Shown here in pieces: positions 36,816 through 45,828 of a stretch of DNA of 64,000 nucleotides; position 1 is the first letter of the stretch; every line of letters starts with the position of its first letter. The DNA comes from Prevotella heparinolytica. GTDB lineage: Bacteria; Bacteroidota; Bacteroidia; Bacteroidales; Bacteroidaceae. Position numbers and translations under genes: made by a program. The stretch is taken from positions 91,049-155,048 of the forward strand of contig NZ_SLXB01000005.1 of assembly GCF_004342845.1 (NCBI RefSeq), in the 5' to 3' direction. Below the pieces are notes generated by a model that did no database searches, was not told the DNA's origin, and was given only the letters and a program-made list of their open reading frames with translations.

Positions 36816-37742
36816 CTATACAGCAACCTGAGTGGCCTTCAGAGCAAGCATTTGGGGAGGGACGGAACTCTGTATCTCACGCACCAGCGTTTCCAACAAC
36901 GTGTGTCGGATGAAGTTCCGGTCGGTCAACATCACAATCTGCCGCGTGGGACAGGGGATGGCAAAAGGACGTACCAGTTCTTTTTGGCTTTCGTTCAATT
37001 GCAGCACCGACAGCTCAGGTATGAAAGTCACCCCCTTGCCGTTCTCCACCATGCGCATGAAAGTCTCCATACTGCCCAAGCGATAAGTCAACTGACTGGC
37101 ACGGGCGGCTTTCAGTTGGCAGAAGCGCACCAGCTGGTCGCGGAAGCAGTGCCCCTCGTCGAGAAGCCAGAGTTGTTCGCCGGTCAGGTCGGAGGTGCGA
37201 ACAATCTTGCGGTCGAACAAGGGTTCTTCGCGTGCGACGTATGCAAAAAACTCTTCATAGAACAGGGATGTCTGCCCGAATTCTTCCATCCCTGCCAGAC
37301 TTGCAACGATGCCCGCATCTATTTCTCCGGTTTGCAACGCCCTCTTGAGGACGTCTGTTTGCATCTCTACCACCCTTATGTCCAGTTGGGGGTATTTCTT
37401 CATCAGTTGCGGAAAGAACCGGGGCAAGAGGTAAGGGGCAATGGTGGGAAGTATGCCCAACTTGAAAACGCCCGTAAGGGAATGTTTCTCTTCTTCTATG
37501 ATATGCCTGATACGCCCCGTCTGCGTCAGGATGTGTTGCGCCTGCCGGATGATGTGGATGCCCACGGGAGTGGGACATACGGGCTGCCGGCTGCGGTCGA
37601 AGATTCTGGTATCCAATTCTTCTTCCAGTTTCTGTATCATGGCGCTCAGCGTGGGCTGAGTGACGCGGCAATGCTCGGCCGCTTTGGCAAAGTGACGGAA
37701 GCGGTCGACGGCAAGGATGTATTCCAGTTGTTGTAAAGTCAT
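36816..37742 (-). CDS. oxyR: Hydrogen-peroxide regulator OxyR (LysR family)
   Basis: 308 residues. The N-terminal LysR helix-turn-helix is FAKAAEHCRVTQPTLSAMIQ. The redox pair is in EGHCFRDQLVRFCQL, with exactly eight residues between the cysteines as in OxyR. Its likely targets surround it: ahpCF downstream and dps divergently upstream, consistent with the Bacteroides peroxide regulon. Confidence 0.93.
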   Translation of the reverse strand: MTLQQLEYILAVDRFRHFAKAAEHCRVTQPTLSAMIQKLEEELDTRIFDRSRQPVCPTPVGIHIIRQAQHILTQTGRIRHIIEEEKHSLTGVFKLGILPTIAPYLLPRFFPQLMKKYPQLDIRVVEMQTDVLKRALQTGEIDAGIVASLAGMEEFGQTSLFYEEFFAYVAREEPLFDRKIVRTSDLTGEQLWLLDEGHCFRDQLVRFCQLKAARASQLTYRLGSMETFMRMVENGKGVTFIPELSVLQLNESQKELVRPFAIPCPTRQIVMLTDRNFIRHTLLETLVREIQSSVPPQMLALKATQVAV

Positions 37743-37785
37743 GATGAACAGGGCTTTTTTGTGTGTTATATAGAAACAGTCTATG

Positions 37786-37836
37786 CAAAGATAGAAATTA
37801 TCTGTTTGACAAGTATCGGTTCGGCCTTTATCTTTG
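37786..37836. promoter_or_regulatory. Divergent oxyR/dps promoters with OxyR-like site
   Basis: The dps promoter is TTTG (37805-37808), a 20-bp gap, then TAtcTTTG (37829-37836). The oxyR -7 box is minus-strand TAtcTTTG (37786-37793). Between them ATAG-N7-CTGT starts at 37791, close to the enterobacterial OxyR half-site ATAG-N7-CTAT. Binding there would touch both promoters. Confidence 0.6.
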
Positions 37837-37885
37837 CATCAAAAAACAAACGAAACATAGTATCAACTTCTAAAACAAACGAATT

Positions 37886-38374
37886 ATGAAAACGTTGGAT
37901 TACTTACATTTGAATGAGACGAAAGTGGCCGGTGTGGTATCGGCATTGAATCAGTTATTGGCAGATTTTCAGGTGCACTACACCAATCTGCGCGGCATGC
38001 ACTGGAACATCAAGGGGCACGGTTTCTTTGTGTTGCACGAGAAATTCGAAGAGATGTATGACGACACGGCCGAGAAGGTGGACGAAATAGCCGAGCGCCT
38101 GCTGATGCTCGGAAGTACGCCCGAAAACAAATTCAGCGAATACCTGAAGACGGCAAAGATAAAGGAAGTTTCGGACATCTCTTGCAGTTGCGAGGCCGTA
38201 GACCATATCCTCGAGACTTACCGCTATCTGATTGGCGAAGAGCGTAAACTGATTGAACTGGCAGGCGAAGCCGGCGATGACGTAACGGCCGACTTGATGA
38301 CCGGCTATCTGAAAGAACAGGAAAAGCTGGTGTGGATGCTCGTGGCGTTCAGCACCAAAGGATGCGAGAAGTAA
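37886..38374 (+). CDS. dps: Dps ferritin-like DNA-protection protein
   Basis: 162 residues. The ferroxidase segment YTNLRGMHWNIKGHGFFVLH, followed by EKFEEMYDDTAEKVDEIAER, is the Dps intersubunit iron site. It forms a dodecamer that oxidises and stores iron with peroxide. Located divergently from oxyR with its own strong promoter. Confidence 0.95.
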   Translation: MKTLDYLHLNETKVAGVVSALNQLLADFQVHYTNLRGMHWNIKGHGFFVLHEKFEEMYDDTAEKVDEIAERLLMLGSTPENKFSEYLKTAKIKEVSDISCSCEAVDHILETYRYLIGEERKLIELAGEAGDDVTADLMTGYLKEQEKLVWMLVAFSTKGCEK

Positions 38375-38909
38375 GGTTTTCACCGCATGTATTCATGAAA
38401 CGCCGGAGATACAACCTCCCCTCCGCCCGACCGGAAACGTATAAAGATGCGGCAAACAATGTCCATCTGATTAGCCCGTGTTCGACACAAGGCTTGGGGG
38501 ATGGCCTTCGTCCGTACAAGAAAATCCTGTCGCCTGCGAATAAAATCCGTCCCGTCCTTATCTAAAGTAGGAAGAGATTAGGGAGAAAACTCTATCGCAA
38601 GCGCTGCGTTGTATATCGCAAACGCTAAGATACACATCGCAAGGCGCAAGATATACAACGCAGCGCTTGCGATGAAGAACACTTCCATTAGAAGCAGATG
38701 TTTTCATGCGTGAGTCAGCAACTTTCGGAAGGCATCTCGCAAACTTCTCCTCTTGTTGTCGAACTCCGGTCAATCAAGAAACACTCCCTTTCGATTGGCC
38801 GTAATCGGCGTTTGAAACAAAATTACTTATAATCCGTACTATTTGATACGTCTGTTCCGGCCCGCACCACTAACTTTACGCCCGAAAACCAAGAACACAC
38901 CAAGACAGT
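38375..38909. repeat. Intergenic region with 21-bp repeats and a perfect inverted repeat
   Basis: The 535-bp gap between dps and the PL8 gene. At 38594, 38615 and 38636 three 21-bp units begin ATCGCAA and continue with related bases. A 23-bp arm at 38594-38616 (starting ATCGCAAGCGCTGCG) is repeated in perfect inverted form at 38651-38673, so the array closes on itself as a long hairpin with a 34-base loop. No ORF, tRNA or terminator U-tract is attached. The rest of the gap shows nothing clear. Confidence 0.8.
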
Positions 38910-41354
38910 ATGAAAAGAACCTTTATTTGCCCTATGAACAGCTTCAGCGTCGCCACTGCCGCCGTCCTTCTCTTCTTCCTTGCGGCGAATGCCCGCGCGC
39001 AGGAGATGACCTTCGCCGAAACCGAACACGATTTCGGCCGGATAGACGAGCAGGAAGGCGATGTTTACCACGACTTCCGTTTTGTCAACACAGGCAGCGA
39101 GCCGCTCGTCATCAAGCAAGTGATAACGGGTTGCGGATGCACCTCGGCCAAATGGAAAGACAAGCCCTACAAGCCCGGCGAGAAAGGCGTTATCCGCATC
39201 ACCTACCATCCCGAAGGACGGAAAGCCGAAGCCATCAGCATCCCCACCGAAGTGTTCACCAACCTGAAAGAGCCTGTCACACTGACCGTCACCGGCAAGG
39301 TGAAGCTCGCCCACCATCCCTACGTCAACCACTTCGACCCCGATAAAGGGAAGAAAGCCGCCTACAAACCGACGCAGCCGAAAGACGACTACGAGCTGGT
39401 GTTGCAGCGCGTCCGCCAAAGACTGTACGAAAGCACTCCGGTAGAAACTTTGAACAAGAACGCCACCAGCCTGATGAAACTGATGACGCCCGACGGCAAG
39501 TGGCCGCAGATAGACTATAAGTGCTTCTTCCGTACCAATTGGGAGCCGCAGGAACACTTGAACCGGGTGCGGCGCATGCTCACGGCATATACCTGCCCCG
39601 AATCCGACCTGTATGGCAACCAAGTGCTCTACCGTGCCATCAACCGGGCGTTGCTGACGTGGGACGAGTACAAGCCTACTTCCTATAACTGGTGGTATAA
39701 CGATATCTCCGTGCCGAAGATGATGGCCGACATCCTCGCTTTGCACGAAGCCGCGCCGGTAAAGGTGTCGCCTGCCATCATACAGGGGCTGATGGAGATG
39801 ATGGCGAAAAGCGACCCGCGCAAATGGACCGGAGCCAACAAGCAAGACATCGCCATGCACCACATGATTCGCGGCTGTGTGTTGAAGAACGACAGCATCG
39901 TAAGAACCAACGTAGGCGAGTTCTTCCAACCGGTGTGCATCACCGACTTCGAAGGCATCCGCGAAGACCTTTCCTACCAGCAGCATGGCAATCAGCTCTA
40001 TATCGGGGGCTACGGCACGGTGTTCGTCAACAACATCGCCCTCGTTGCCCCGCTCTTTGCCGGCACACGCTATGCGATGAGCGAAACGCAGACACGCCTC
40101 TTCTCCGAGTTCGTGCGTGGCACTTACCTGAATGTGTTCCGCTCGCGCTACATGGATTTCAGCGTATGCGGACGAAGCGTAAGCCGAAAGAACATACTCG
40201 ACTTCGGCGACTATGCCGACTTGTTCAAGAAGATGAAGCAACTGGATCCTGCCCATGCGGAAGAGTATGACGCTGCCGCCCGCCGCTTTGCAGCCAAAGA
40301 AGCCTCCTACGGACGCAACAACCGCAACAAGCTTTACGAGCTTTCGGACTACATGTTGCACAACCGCAAGCGTTACGACTTCTCGGTGCGTGCGGTTTCC
40401 ACCCGCACCTGCCGTTCGGAAAGGGGTAACGGTGAAAACCTTCTGGGCACTTACCTCAGCGAAGGAGCCACCAATATCCGCATAACGGGAGATGAATACC
40501 TCAACATCTTCGGCGTGTGGGAGTGGGACAAGATTCCGGGAACAACCGCCCCGACAGGCGAAACGGAAAACCGCAACGAATGGGGCGTGAAGGGGGTGGC
40601 AGACTTTGTGGGTGGCGTGTCCGACGGCATGTACGGCGTCATGGCCTATGCCATGAACGATTACGACACACGGGCCAACAAAGGATGGTTTATGTTCGAC
40701 AATGAAATTGTATGCCTCGGTTCCGGCATTACCGGAGGTGCCGGGCACGAGGTGAACACTTCCGTCAACCAGTGTCATCTCGTGGGCGATGTATATGCCC
40801 TCGCCAACGGGCAACTCTCCAAAATTGCTGCCGGCAGCCCCGTAAACTCCTCTTATCAAGGATGGATATGGCACAACAAGGTGGGCTACTACTTCCCCGA
40901 CAGCACGACCGTGCATTTGAAGCACGGCAACCAATCGGGCAAGTGGTCGAGAATCAACTTCAATCAGTCGGGCGAGACCGAAACATTGCCCGTATTCAAC
41001 CTATGGATGTCGCACGGAAGCAATCCGCAGCAGGGCCGGTATGCCTACATACTGCTGCCGGGCATAGCATCTCCGGCATCGCTGAAGGCTTATGACACCA
41101 ATGCCGTACGGATAGAAAGCCACACGGCGGAATTGCAGGCAGTGACCCACGTGAAATCGGGCATCACACAGGCCATATTCTTCGCTCCCGGAGAGTTGGA
41201 TTGCGGTGATTATGCGATTAAAGCCGAAAAGCCTTGCGTGATTATGCTGAAACGCAACGGCACGGATGCACCCGACGTGCGGGTATCCGACCCTACCCGG
41301 GAAGCCGTCTTCGAGGTGGGAAAGGAGGTTAAGGTTACGAAAACGGCTCAATAA
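38910..41354 (+). CDS. DUF1573 domain fused to a family PL8 polysaccharide lyase
   Basis: 814 residues. Signal peptide to about 30, then a DUF1573 Ig-like domain (EHDFGRIDEQEGDVYHDFRF to TLTVTGKVK, about 35-135), then a PL8 lyase: an alpha/alpha toroid with YNWWYNDISVPK and HQLYIGGYG-like catalytic segments (GNQLYIGGYGTVFVNN, MDFSVCGRSVSRKN, EWDKIPGTTAP), then the beta-sandwich part. PL8 enzymes cleave chondroitin, hyaluronan or related uronic-acid glycans by beta-elimination. The substrate cannot be read. No SusCD pair or sulfatase adjoins, and the N-terminal DUF1573 is unusual. It ends at a shared terminator. Confidence 0.85.
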   Translation: MKRTFICPMNSFSVATAAVLLFFLAANARAQEMTFAETEHDFGRIDEQEGDVYHDFRFVNTGSEPLVIKQVITGCGCTSAKWKDKPYKPGEKGVIRITYHPEGRKAEAISIPTEVFTNLKEPVTLTVTGKVKLAHHPYVNHFDPDKGKKAAYKPTQPKDDYELVLQRVRQRLYESTPVETLNKNATSLMKLMTPDGKWPQIDYKCFFRTNWEPQEHLNRVRRMLTAYTCPESDLYGNQVLYRAINRALLTWDEYKPTSYNWWYNDISVPKMMADILALHEAAPVKVSPAIIQGLMEMMAKSDPRKWTGANKQDIAMHHMIRGCVLKNDSIVRTNVGEFFQPVCITDFEGIREDLSYQQHGNQLYIGGYGTVFVNNIALVAPLFAGTRYAMSETQTRLFSEFVRGTYLNVFRSRYMDFSVCGRSVSRKNILDFGDYADLFKKMKQLDPAHAEEYDAAARRFAAKEASYGRNNRNKLYELSDYMLHNRKRYDFSVRAVSTRTCRSERGNGENLLGTYLSEGATNIRITGDEYLNIFGVWEWDKIPGTTAPTGETENRNEWGVKGVADFVGGVSDGMYGVMAYAMNDYDTRANKGWFMFDNEIVCLGSGITGGAGHEVNTSVNQCHLVGDVYALANGQLSKIAAGSPVNSSYQGWIWHNKVGYYFPDSTTVHLKHGNQSGKWSRINFNQSGETETLPVFNLWMSHGSNPQQGRYAYILLPGIASPASLKAYDTNAVRIESHTAELQAVTHVKSGITQAIFFAPGELDCGDYAIKAEKPCVIMLKRNGTDAPDVRVSDPTREAVFEVGKEVKVTKTAQ

Positions 41355-41357
41355 AAA

Positions 41358-41398
41358 AAGGTTGTGTCAAAGAACGCCTTTGTTCTTGACACAACCTT
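41358..41398. terminator. Bidirectional terminator, PL8 gene and DEAD helicase
   Basis: AAGGTTGTGTCAAaGAAC pairs with GTTCTTGACACAACCTT around a CGCCTTT-like loop, with A-rich sequence on the left that becomes a U-tract for the minus transcript. It sits between two convergent stops. Confidence 0.85.
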
Positions 41399-41417
41399 CA
41401 CAATGCCTGTGCAAAGC

Positions 41418-43409
41418 TCATTTCTTCTTCTTGCTCCGTTTGGCCCATCCCTCCTCGCTAAAATCGGGTTCGGGGTCTTTGAAGTCATCGTAGCCTTGGA
41501 AGAATTGCTTCCAGTCGTCCTTCTTGCCACGGGCTTTGGTGTAGCCCCGTTCTTCGCGGCTGGGCTTGTTCTTCTTGGCGGATGCTGCGTTTTCGTTCTT
41601 CTCTTTGCGGCGGACTGCCGGGGCATCGCCCTGCCTGCCGTCCTTATGCCCCTGCTTCTTGTCGGCATATTCCTTTTTCCCGCCTCGCTCTTTCTTGCCA
41701 CGGCTTCCGTTTTCGCCGTCGTTTTTGTGCCTGCCGCTTCTCGGAGCGTCGTTGCCGTTCTCTTCGCCGGCAATCTCGACCGACACCTTGCGTCCGTTCC
41801 AGTTGGCACGGTTCAAGGCTTTCACCACGCCGGCGGCCTCTTTTTCTTCTACCTCGAAGAAAGAAAACTTCTGCATCAGGTCGATGCGACCCAGCTCGAT
41901 GCGTCCGCGAGTATTCTTGTTCAGCAGGCCGATGAGTTCGCCGGGAAAGAAGTTGTCCATCTTGCCTAAATTGATAAACAGGCGTTTGTAGCCTGCTTCG
42001 GGCTGACGGTTGCCGCCATTTCCCCCGCGACGCTCGCCGCGTGCACCGCGTTCTCCGCCTTTCGCACCCCGTTCATTGCCGGTGGCCGCTGCGATATCTT
42101 CGCGGTCGCGATAGTAATCGAGGAACTTGTTGAACTCATGCGAAACCATCCGCTTTATCAGGTCTTCCTTGCTCAGCCAGTCCAGCTTGCGATATACGTC
42201 GGGCATGAAAGCCTCTATTTCTTCTTCGTTCACTTTCACCTTTTCCAAATCGTCGATTACCTTCAGCAACTGCTTTTCGCATATTTGGTCGGCAGTGGGC
42301 ATTTCTCCCTGTTCGAACTTCTTGGCGATGATGCGCTCTATTTCGCGCATCTTCCCCTTTTCGCGCAAGTTGATGATGGCGATGGAGGTTCCTGTCTTTC
42401 CGGCACGTCCGGTGCGACCGCTGCGGTGGGTGTAGCTCTCGGTGTCGTCCGGCAGCCCATAGTTGATGACATGGGTCAGGTCGTCCACATCCAGACCACG
42501 GGCAGCCACATCGGTGGCAACCAGCAGTTGCAGGTTGCGGATGCGGAACTTCTGCATCACGGCGTCTCTCTGCGCCTGGCTCAGTTCGCCGTGCAGGGAG
42601 TCGGCATTGTAGCCCTCCTGCATCAGTTTGTCGGCAATCTCCTGCGTCTCCTTGCGGGTGCGGCAGAAGATGATGCCGTATATCTGCGGGTAATAATCGA
42701 CGATGCGCTTCAGTGCGGCGTATTTGTCTTTGGCATGGACGCAGAAAACCACGTGCTTCACGTTGCTCGTACCCTCATTCTTACGTCCGATGGTGATTTC
42801 CTTGGCGTTATGCAGGTAGTTCTTCGAGATGCGTGCTATCTCCGGACTCATGGTGGCAGAGAACAGCAATGTGTTGCGCTCTTGGGGCACGTCGGCCAGA
42901 ATGGCGTTGATGCTGTCGGTGAACCCCATGTTCAGCATCTCGTCGGCCTCGTCCATCACTACGTTCCGGATAGTGGCGAGGGATACGGTTTTGCGCTCCA
43001 TCAGGTCGAGCAGTCGTCCCGGTGTGGCAACGATGATGTGTACTCCCCGTTTCAGGGCGCGTATCTGGCTCTCGATGGACGAACCGCCGTATACAGGCAA
43101 TACGCGCAGGCCGTCGATGTATTTGGAGTAATCGTTCAGGTCGCCCGCTATCTGGAGGCAAAGCTCACGGGTGGGGCAAAGGATGAGGGATTGGGGAATC
43201 TGTTGGTTTACGTCAATCTTCTGTATAAGCGGCAGGCCGAATGCGGCAGTCTTTCCTGTTCCGGTTTGTGCCAGCGCCACTACGTCATTGTTTTCTCCTA
43301 AAAGGTAAGGAATCACTTCCTCTTGTACCGGCATGGGACACGCATATCCCATCTCTTCAATGGCACGGCGTATCTCCGCCGACACACCGAGCTCTTCAAA
43401 TGTCTTCAT
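41418..43409 (-). CDS. DEAD-box RNA helicase with DbpA-type RNA-binding domain
   Basis: 663 residues. Motifs in order: ALAQTGTGKTAAFGLP, PTRELCLQIA, TPGRLLDL, DEADEMLNMGF, SATMSPEIARI, RGLDVDDLTHVINYGLP and HRSGRTGRAGKTG. A DbpA/CsdA-like RNA-binding fold follows (YKRLFINLGKMDNFFPGELI, about 500-570), then a long Lys/Arg/Gly-rich tail that is probably disordered. It resembles DeaD/CsdA helicases used in ribosome assembly and cold growth. The minus-strand -7 box TAtcTTTG lies at 43441-43448. Confidence 0.93.
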   Translation of the reverse strand: MKTFEELGVSAEIRRAIEEMGYACPMPVQEEVIPYLLGENNDVVALAQTGTGKTAAFGLPLIQKIDVNQQIPQSLILCPTRELCLQIAGDLNDYSKYIDGLRVLPVYGGSSIESQIRALKRGVHIIVATPGRLLDLMERKTVSLATIRNVVMDEADEMLNMGFTDSINAILADVPQERNTLLFSATMSPEIARISKNYLHNAKEITIGRKNEGTSNVKHVVFCVHAKDKYAALKRIVDYYPQIYGIIFCRTRKETQEIADKLMQEGYNADSLHGELSQAQRDAVMQKFRIRNLQLLVATDVAARGLDVDDLTHVINYGLPDDTESYTHRSGRTGRAGKTGTSIAIINLREKGKMREIERIIAKKFEQGEMPTADQICEKQLLKVIDDLEKVKVNEEEIEAFMPDVYRKLDWLSKEDLIKRMVSHEFNKFLDYYRDREDIAAATGNERGAKGGERGARGERRGGNGGNRQPEAGYKRLFINLGKMDNFFPGELIGLLNKNTRGRIELGRIDLMQKFSFFEVEEKEAAGVVKALNRANWNGRKVSVEIAGEENGNDAPRSGRHKNDGENGSRGKKERGGKKEYADKKQGHKDGRQGDAPAVRRKEKNENAASAKKNKPSREERGYTKARGKKDDWKQFFQGYDDFKDPEPDFSEEGWAKRSKKKK

Positions 43410-43440
43410 TAATTTTTTCGTATATCTTAAATTTCGGCTG

Positions 43441-43448
43441 CAAAGATA
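43441..43448 (-). promoter_or_regulatory. -7 box of the DEAD-box helicase
   Basis: Minus-strand TAtcTTTG, 32 bp before the ATG. Confidence 0.5.
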
Positions 43449-43538
43449 GTGCTTTCCAATGGATATTCGATTATTGCCGGCTGATTATTATGCGATTATG
43501 GAGAAAAGTTATTGTTTTTTGCAGGACGCAGGCCTTTG

Positions 43539-43678
43539 AGCCGACAGGGGCTTGTGTCTGTCGGCTCAAACACTTGTGTCTGTCGCGACAAGAACTTGTG
43601 TCTGACAGGACAGAGAGTTGTGTCTGACAGGACAGAGAGTTGTGTCTGACAGGACAGAGAGTTGTGTCTGTCAATCAG
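43539..43678. repeat. 22-bp tandem repeat array, CAGACAC family (reverse sense)
   Basis: Units begin TTGTGTCTG at 43552, 43574, 43596, 43618, 43640 and (partial) 43662, exactly 22 bp apart. The units at 43596, 43618 and 43640 are identical and continue ACAGGACAGAGAG. On the other strand each unit starts CAGACACAA, the same core as the array at 24331-24440. It lies between the helicase promoter and the phosphatase-like gene. Confidence 0.88.
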
Positions 43679-43830
43679 TATTCAACCTACTGAAAATCAA
43701 TGCGGAATAGATTCATCTACTCAAATGGCGAAACGGTTGTGGGTCAGTTTTGAATCGCGTTATTACGGTTATATTTTGTGCGTTATAATTATCCGTGAAG
43801 ACACGGTGCAACCTCCTTGCGCCTTTTCTC

Positions 43831-44895
43831 TCATCGCCCGCCGTCCACCAGCAGCATGCTTCGCAGACGCTTGATTTCGTCTTTGGTCAGGCCGATGCCC
43901 TGTTGCAGGTAAGTGTCCACGTCTCCGTATCTTCTTTCCACCTCCTTTTTGATGGCAGTCAGGAAGCCATCGTCACTGCATCCTCGGGGTGCAAAGACTT
44001 CTCGCAAACGCATGGGCAGGCGATAGGCATTTTCCGAAACCGGAGGATTGTTGAAGTAGTCGTTACTGAAACGATAGTCCTCCATGATGGTCTCTTCGTC
44101 CACGCCGAGAGCGGCCAATAGCAGTGCAGAGACAATGCCTGTACTTCCCTTGCCCGAAGAGCAATGTATCACTACGGGATAACTTCCTTTATCCAGCAGA
44201 ATGTCGAAAATCTGCCGGTATTCCTTGCCGAGCTTGTTCACCAAGTCACGATCCATCCGTTCCGCCATGCGGCTATCGTTTTTTATCTTCTGATCATTCG
44301 CCTCTTTCAGGAGATTCTCTATCTCGCCGATACCAATAGGGAGGTGCACCACGTCAAAGTCTTTCCGCAAGTCCGTTCGACTGTTCACTTCGATAAGGGA
44401 ACGCAGGTCGATGATGGTCTTTATACCAAGATTCTTCAGTTCGCCAATCGAGCTGTCCTCCAAGCTGTCTATCTCGGCCGAACGATAGAGCATGCCCCAA
44501 CGCACGGACTTTTTGGTGGAATAAGAGGGGTAACCTCCCAAGTCGCGGAAATTCTGTATACCGGGAATGTTGATGTTACGGGTGGCGACTTTCACCCTGT
44601 ATCGGTCGTCGAAGACAAGGGTGTAGTAATAACGTCGAACGGGGTCAGTGGTGATGATGGTGAGTTTCTGGTCGGTAACGTCGGCCATGGCAATGGGCAC
44701 CTCCTCAGGAATGAGATCGGGATTGGTAGAAGCATATACCTTTACTTTACCTTTGGCGAAAGGATACATTTCCCACTTCACAATGCAATTTCCCACATTG
44801 TTCTCTTCGCATACCACAACAATGTGGGGGGCAGTACGGCTACAGGCAGTCAACAATACGCCCAACGTTAGCAGGCTAAACAGGTTTCTGTACAT
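43831..44895 (-). CDS. Lipoprotein of the tyrosine-phosphatase fold with altered P-loop
   Basis: 354 residues from ATG 44895, which opens a lipoprotein signal (MYRNLFSLLTLGVLLTAC). An N-terminal Ig-like region is followed by INIPGIQNFRDLGGYPSY and the P-loop VIHCSSGKGSTGIVSALLL, as in Y_phosphatase3 proteins. The CX5R arginine is Ser251 (codon AGT) six residues after Cys245, so phosphate binding should be badly impaired. The general fold is intact and the gene unbroken. It lies downstream of the ECF sigma gene on the same strand. Confidence 0.8.
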   Translation of the reverse strand: MYRNLFSLLTLGVLLTACSRTAPHIVVVCEENNVGNCIVKWEMYPFAKGKVKVYASTNPDLIPEEVPIAMADVTDQKLTIITTDPVRRYYYTLVFDDRYRVKVATRNINIPGIQNFRDLGGYPSYSTKKSVRWGMLYRSAEIDSLEDSSIGELKNLGIKTIIDLRSLIEVNSRTDLRKDFDVVHLPIGIGEIENLLKEANDQKIKNDSRMAERMDRDLVNKLGKEYRQIFDILLDKGSYPVVIHCSSGKGSTGIVSALLLAALGVDEETIMEDYRFSNDYFNNPPVSENAYRLPMRLREVFAPRGCSDDGFLTAIKKEVERRYGDVDTYLQQGIGLTKDEIKRLRSMLLVDGGR

Positions 44896-45079
44896 AGGCA
44901 GTAACTCTCTGACATCTTCAATCACAAAAATAGATTTTTTCATCACATTGCATAACGATGCTACCCGGCTTTTATATTTCTTTGTCTAACTTTAAGGGAA
45001 CAGCAGGGCAAACCGATGCTTTTCCTGCACACATACGGATTGCTTTTGGGAAAAGGAAAGGAGTGCTGAGCATGCGGTT

Positions 45080-45631
45080 TCAGAACAGATAAGAGTATTT
45101 CCCGTCCAGATACTTGCGGATATATTTCAATGCTTTTGTAATCTGCGCTTCCACTGTCTTTACCGAGGTTTGCGTTCGTTCGGCTATCTCTTTGTTCGTA
45201 AGGTTCTCCTGACGGCTTTGGCGGAACACCTCCCTGCATCTGTCGGGCAAGGCGCAGACGGCCTCCTCTATCAGGCGATGCAGCTCTTCCAACTCTATGT
45301 TCTCGTCAATGAAGCAGTTGTCGCTCAACGTTTCGCCAAGCCCGTCTATGGGACAGGTCCGCTTGCTGTCGCGCAGCACATTCAGGCATCGGTTTCGGGC
45401 TGCCTGAAAAAGATAGGCTTTGAAGGAAAGCTTGATTTGAAACTCTTCCCGGTTCGTCCAAACGTGCATAAAGATATCCATGGCAATCTCTTCTATCTCT
45501 GCTTCGTCTTTGAGATACAGCTTCATAAAGCGGCACAACGGAACGAAATAGGTATCAAACAAGTACTTAAAGGCTTGTTCGTCACCCGTTTGCAACTGCT
45601 TCAATATATGTATCTCATCGTTTACAAGCAT
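45080..45631 (-). CDS. ECF-type RNA polymerase sigma factor
   Basis: 183 residues. Region 2 is AFKYLFDTYFVPLCRFMKLY with EEIAMDIFMHVWTNRE. Region 4 is LPDRCREVFRQSRQENLTNK with TSVKTVEAQITKAL. It resembles Bacteroidetes FecI-like sigma factors, which usually sit next to a FecR anti-sigma and a SusC/D pair. None is present here, so it is an orphan; the nearest same-strand partner is the phosphatase-like lipoprotein 184 bp downstream. Confidence 0.9.
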   Translation of the reverse strand: MLVNDEIHILKQLQTGDEQAFKYLFDTYFVPLCRFMKLYLKDEAEIEEIAMDIFMHVWTNREEFQIKLSFKAYLFQAARNRCLNVLRDSKRTCPIDGLGETLSDNCFIDENIELEELHRLIEEAVCALPDRCREVFRQSRQENLTNKEIAERTQTSVKTVEAQITKALKYIRKYLDGKYSYLF

Positions 45632-45828
45632 GATTCATCAAGGTGTTTGACTTTTTGAACGAGTGTCTCATTCGTAAAGGCAAAGGCCGGGCATACAACG
45701 CTCAACAACAGGCACATCTTCAGACCTTGTCTAAAAAGATAGCTCCAACCAAGCACTTACATAATGTAGAACATGGCAATAACATGTGCAAAGAAGTTCC
45801 GCCCATTTCTTTCGGATATGGAGCAACA

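Noticed and set aside
38823..40934. 703-codon open frame antisense to the PL8 lyase
   Set aside because: The plus-strand protein has a signal peptide and recognised domains; the antisense frame is open only because of the GC-rich codon pattern and has no motif.
45632..45828. Gene between the ECF sigma factor and the NimA-like gene
   Set aside because: A plus-strand frame crosses this gap but lies mostly antisense to the NimA-like gene and has no recognisable motif.
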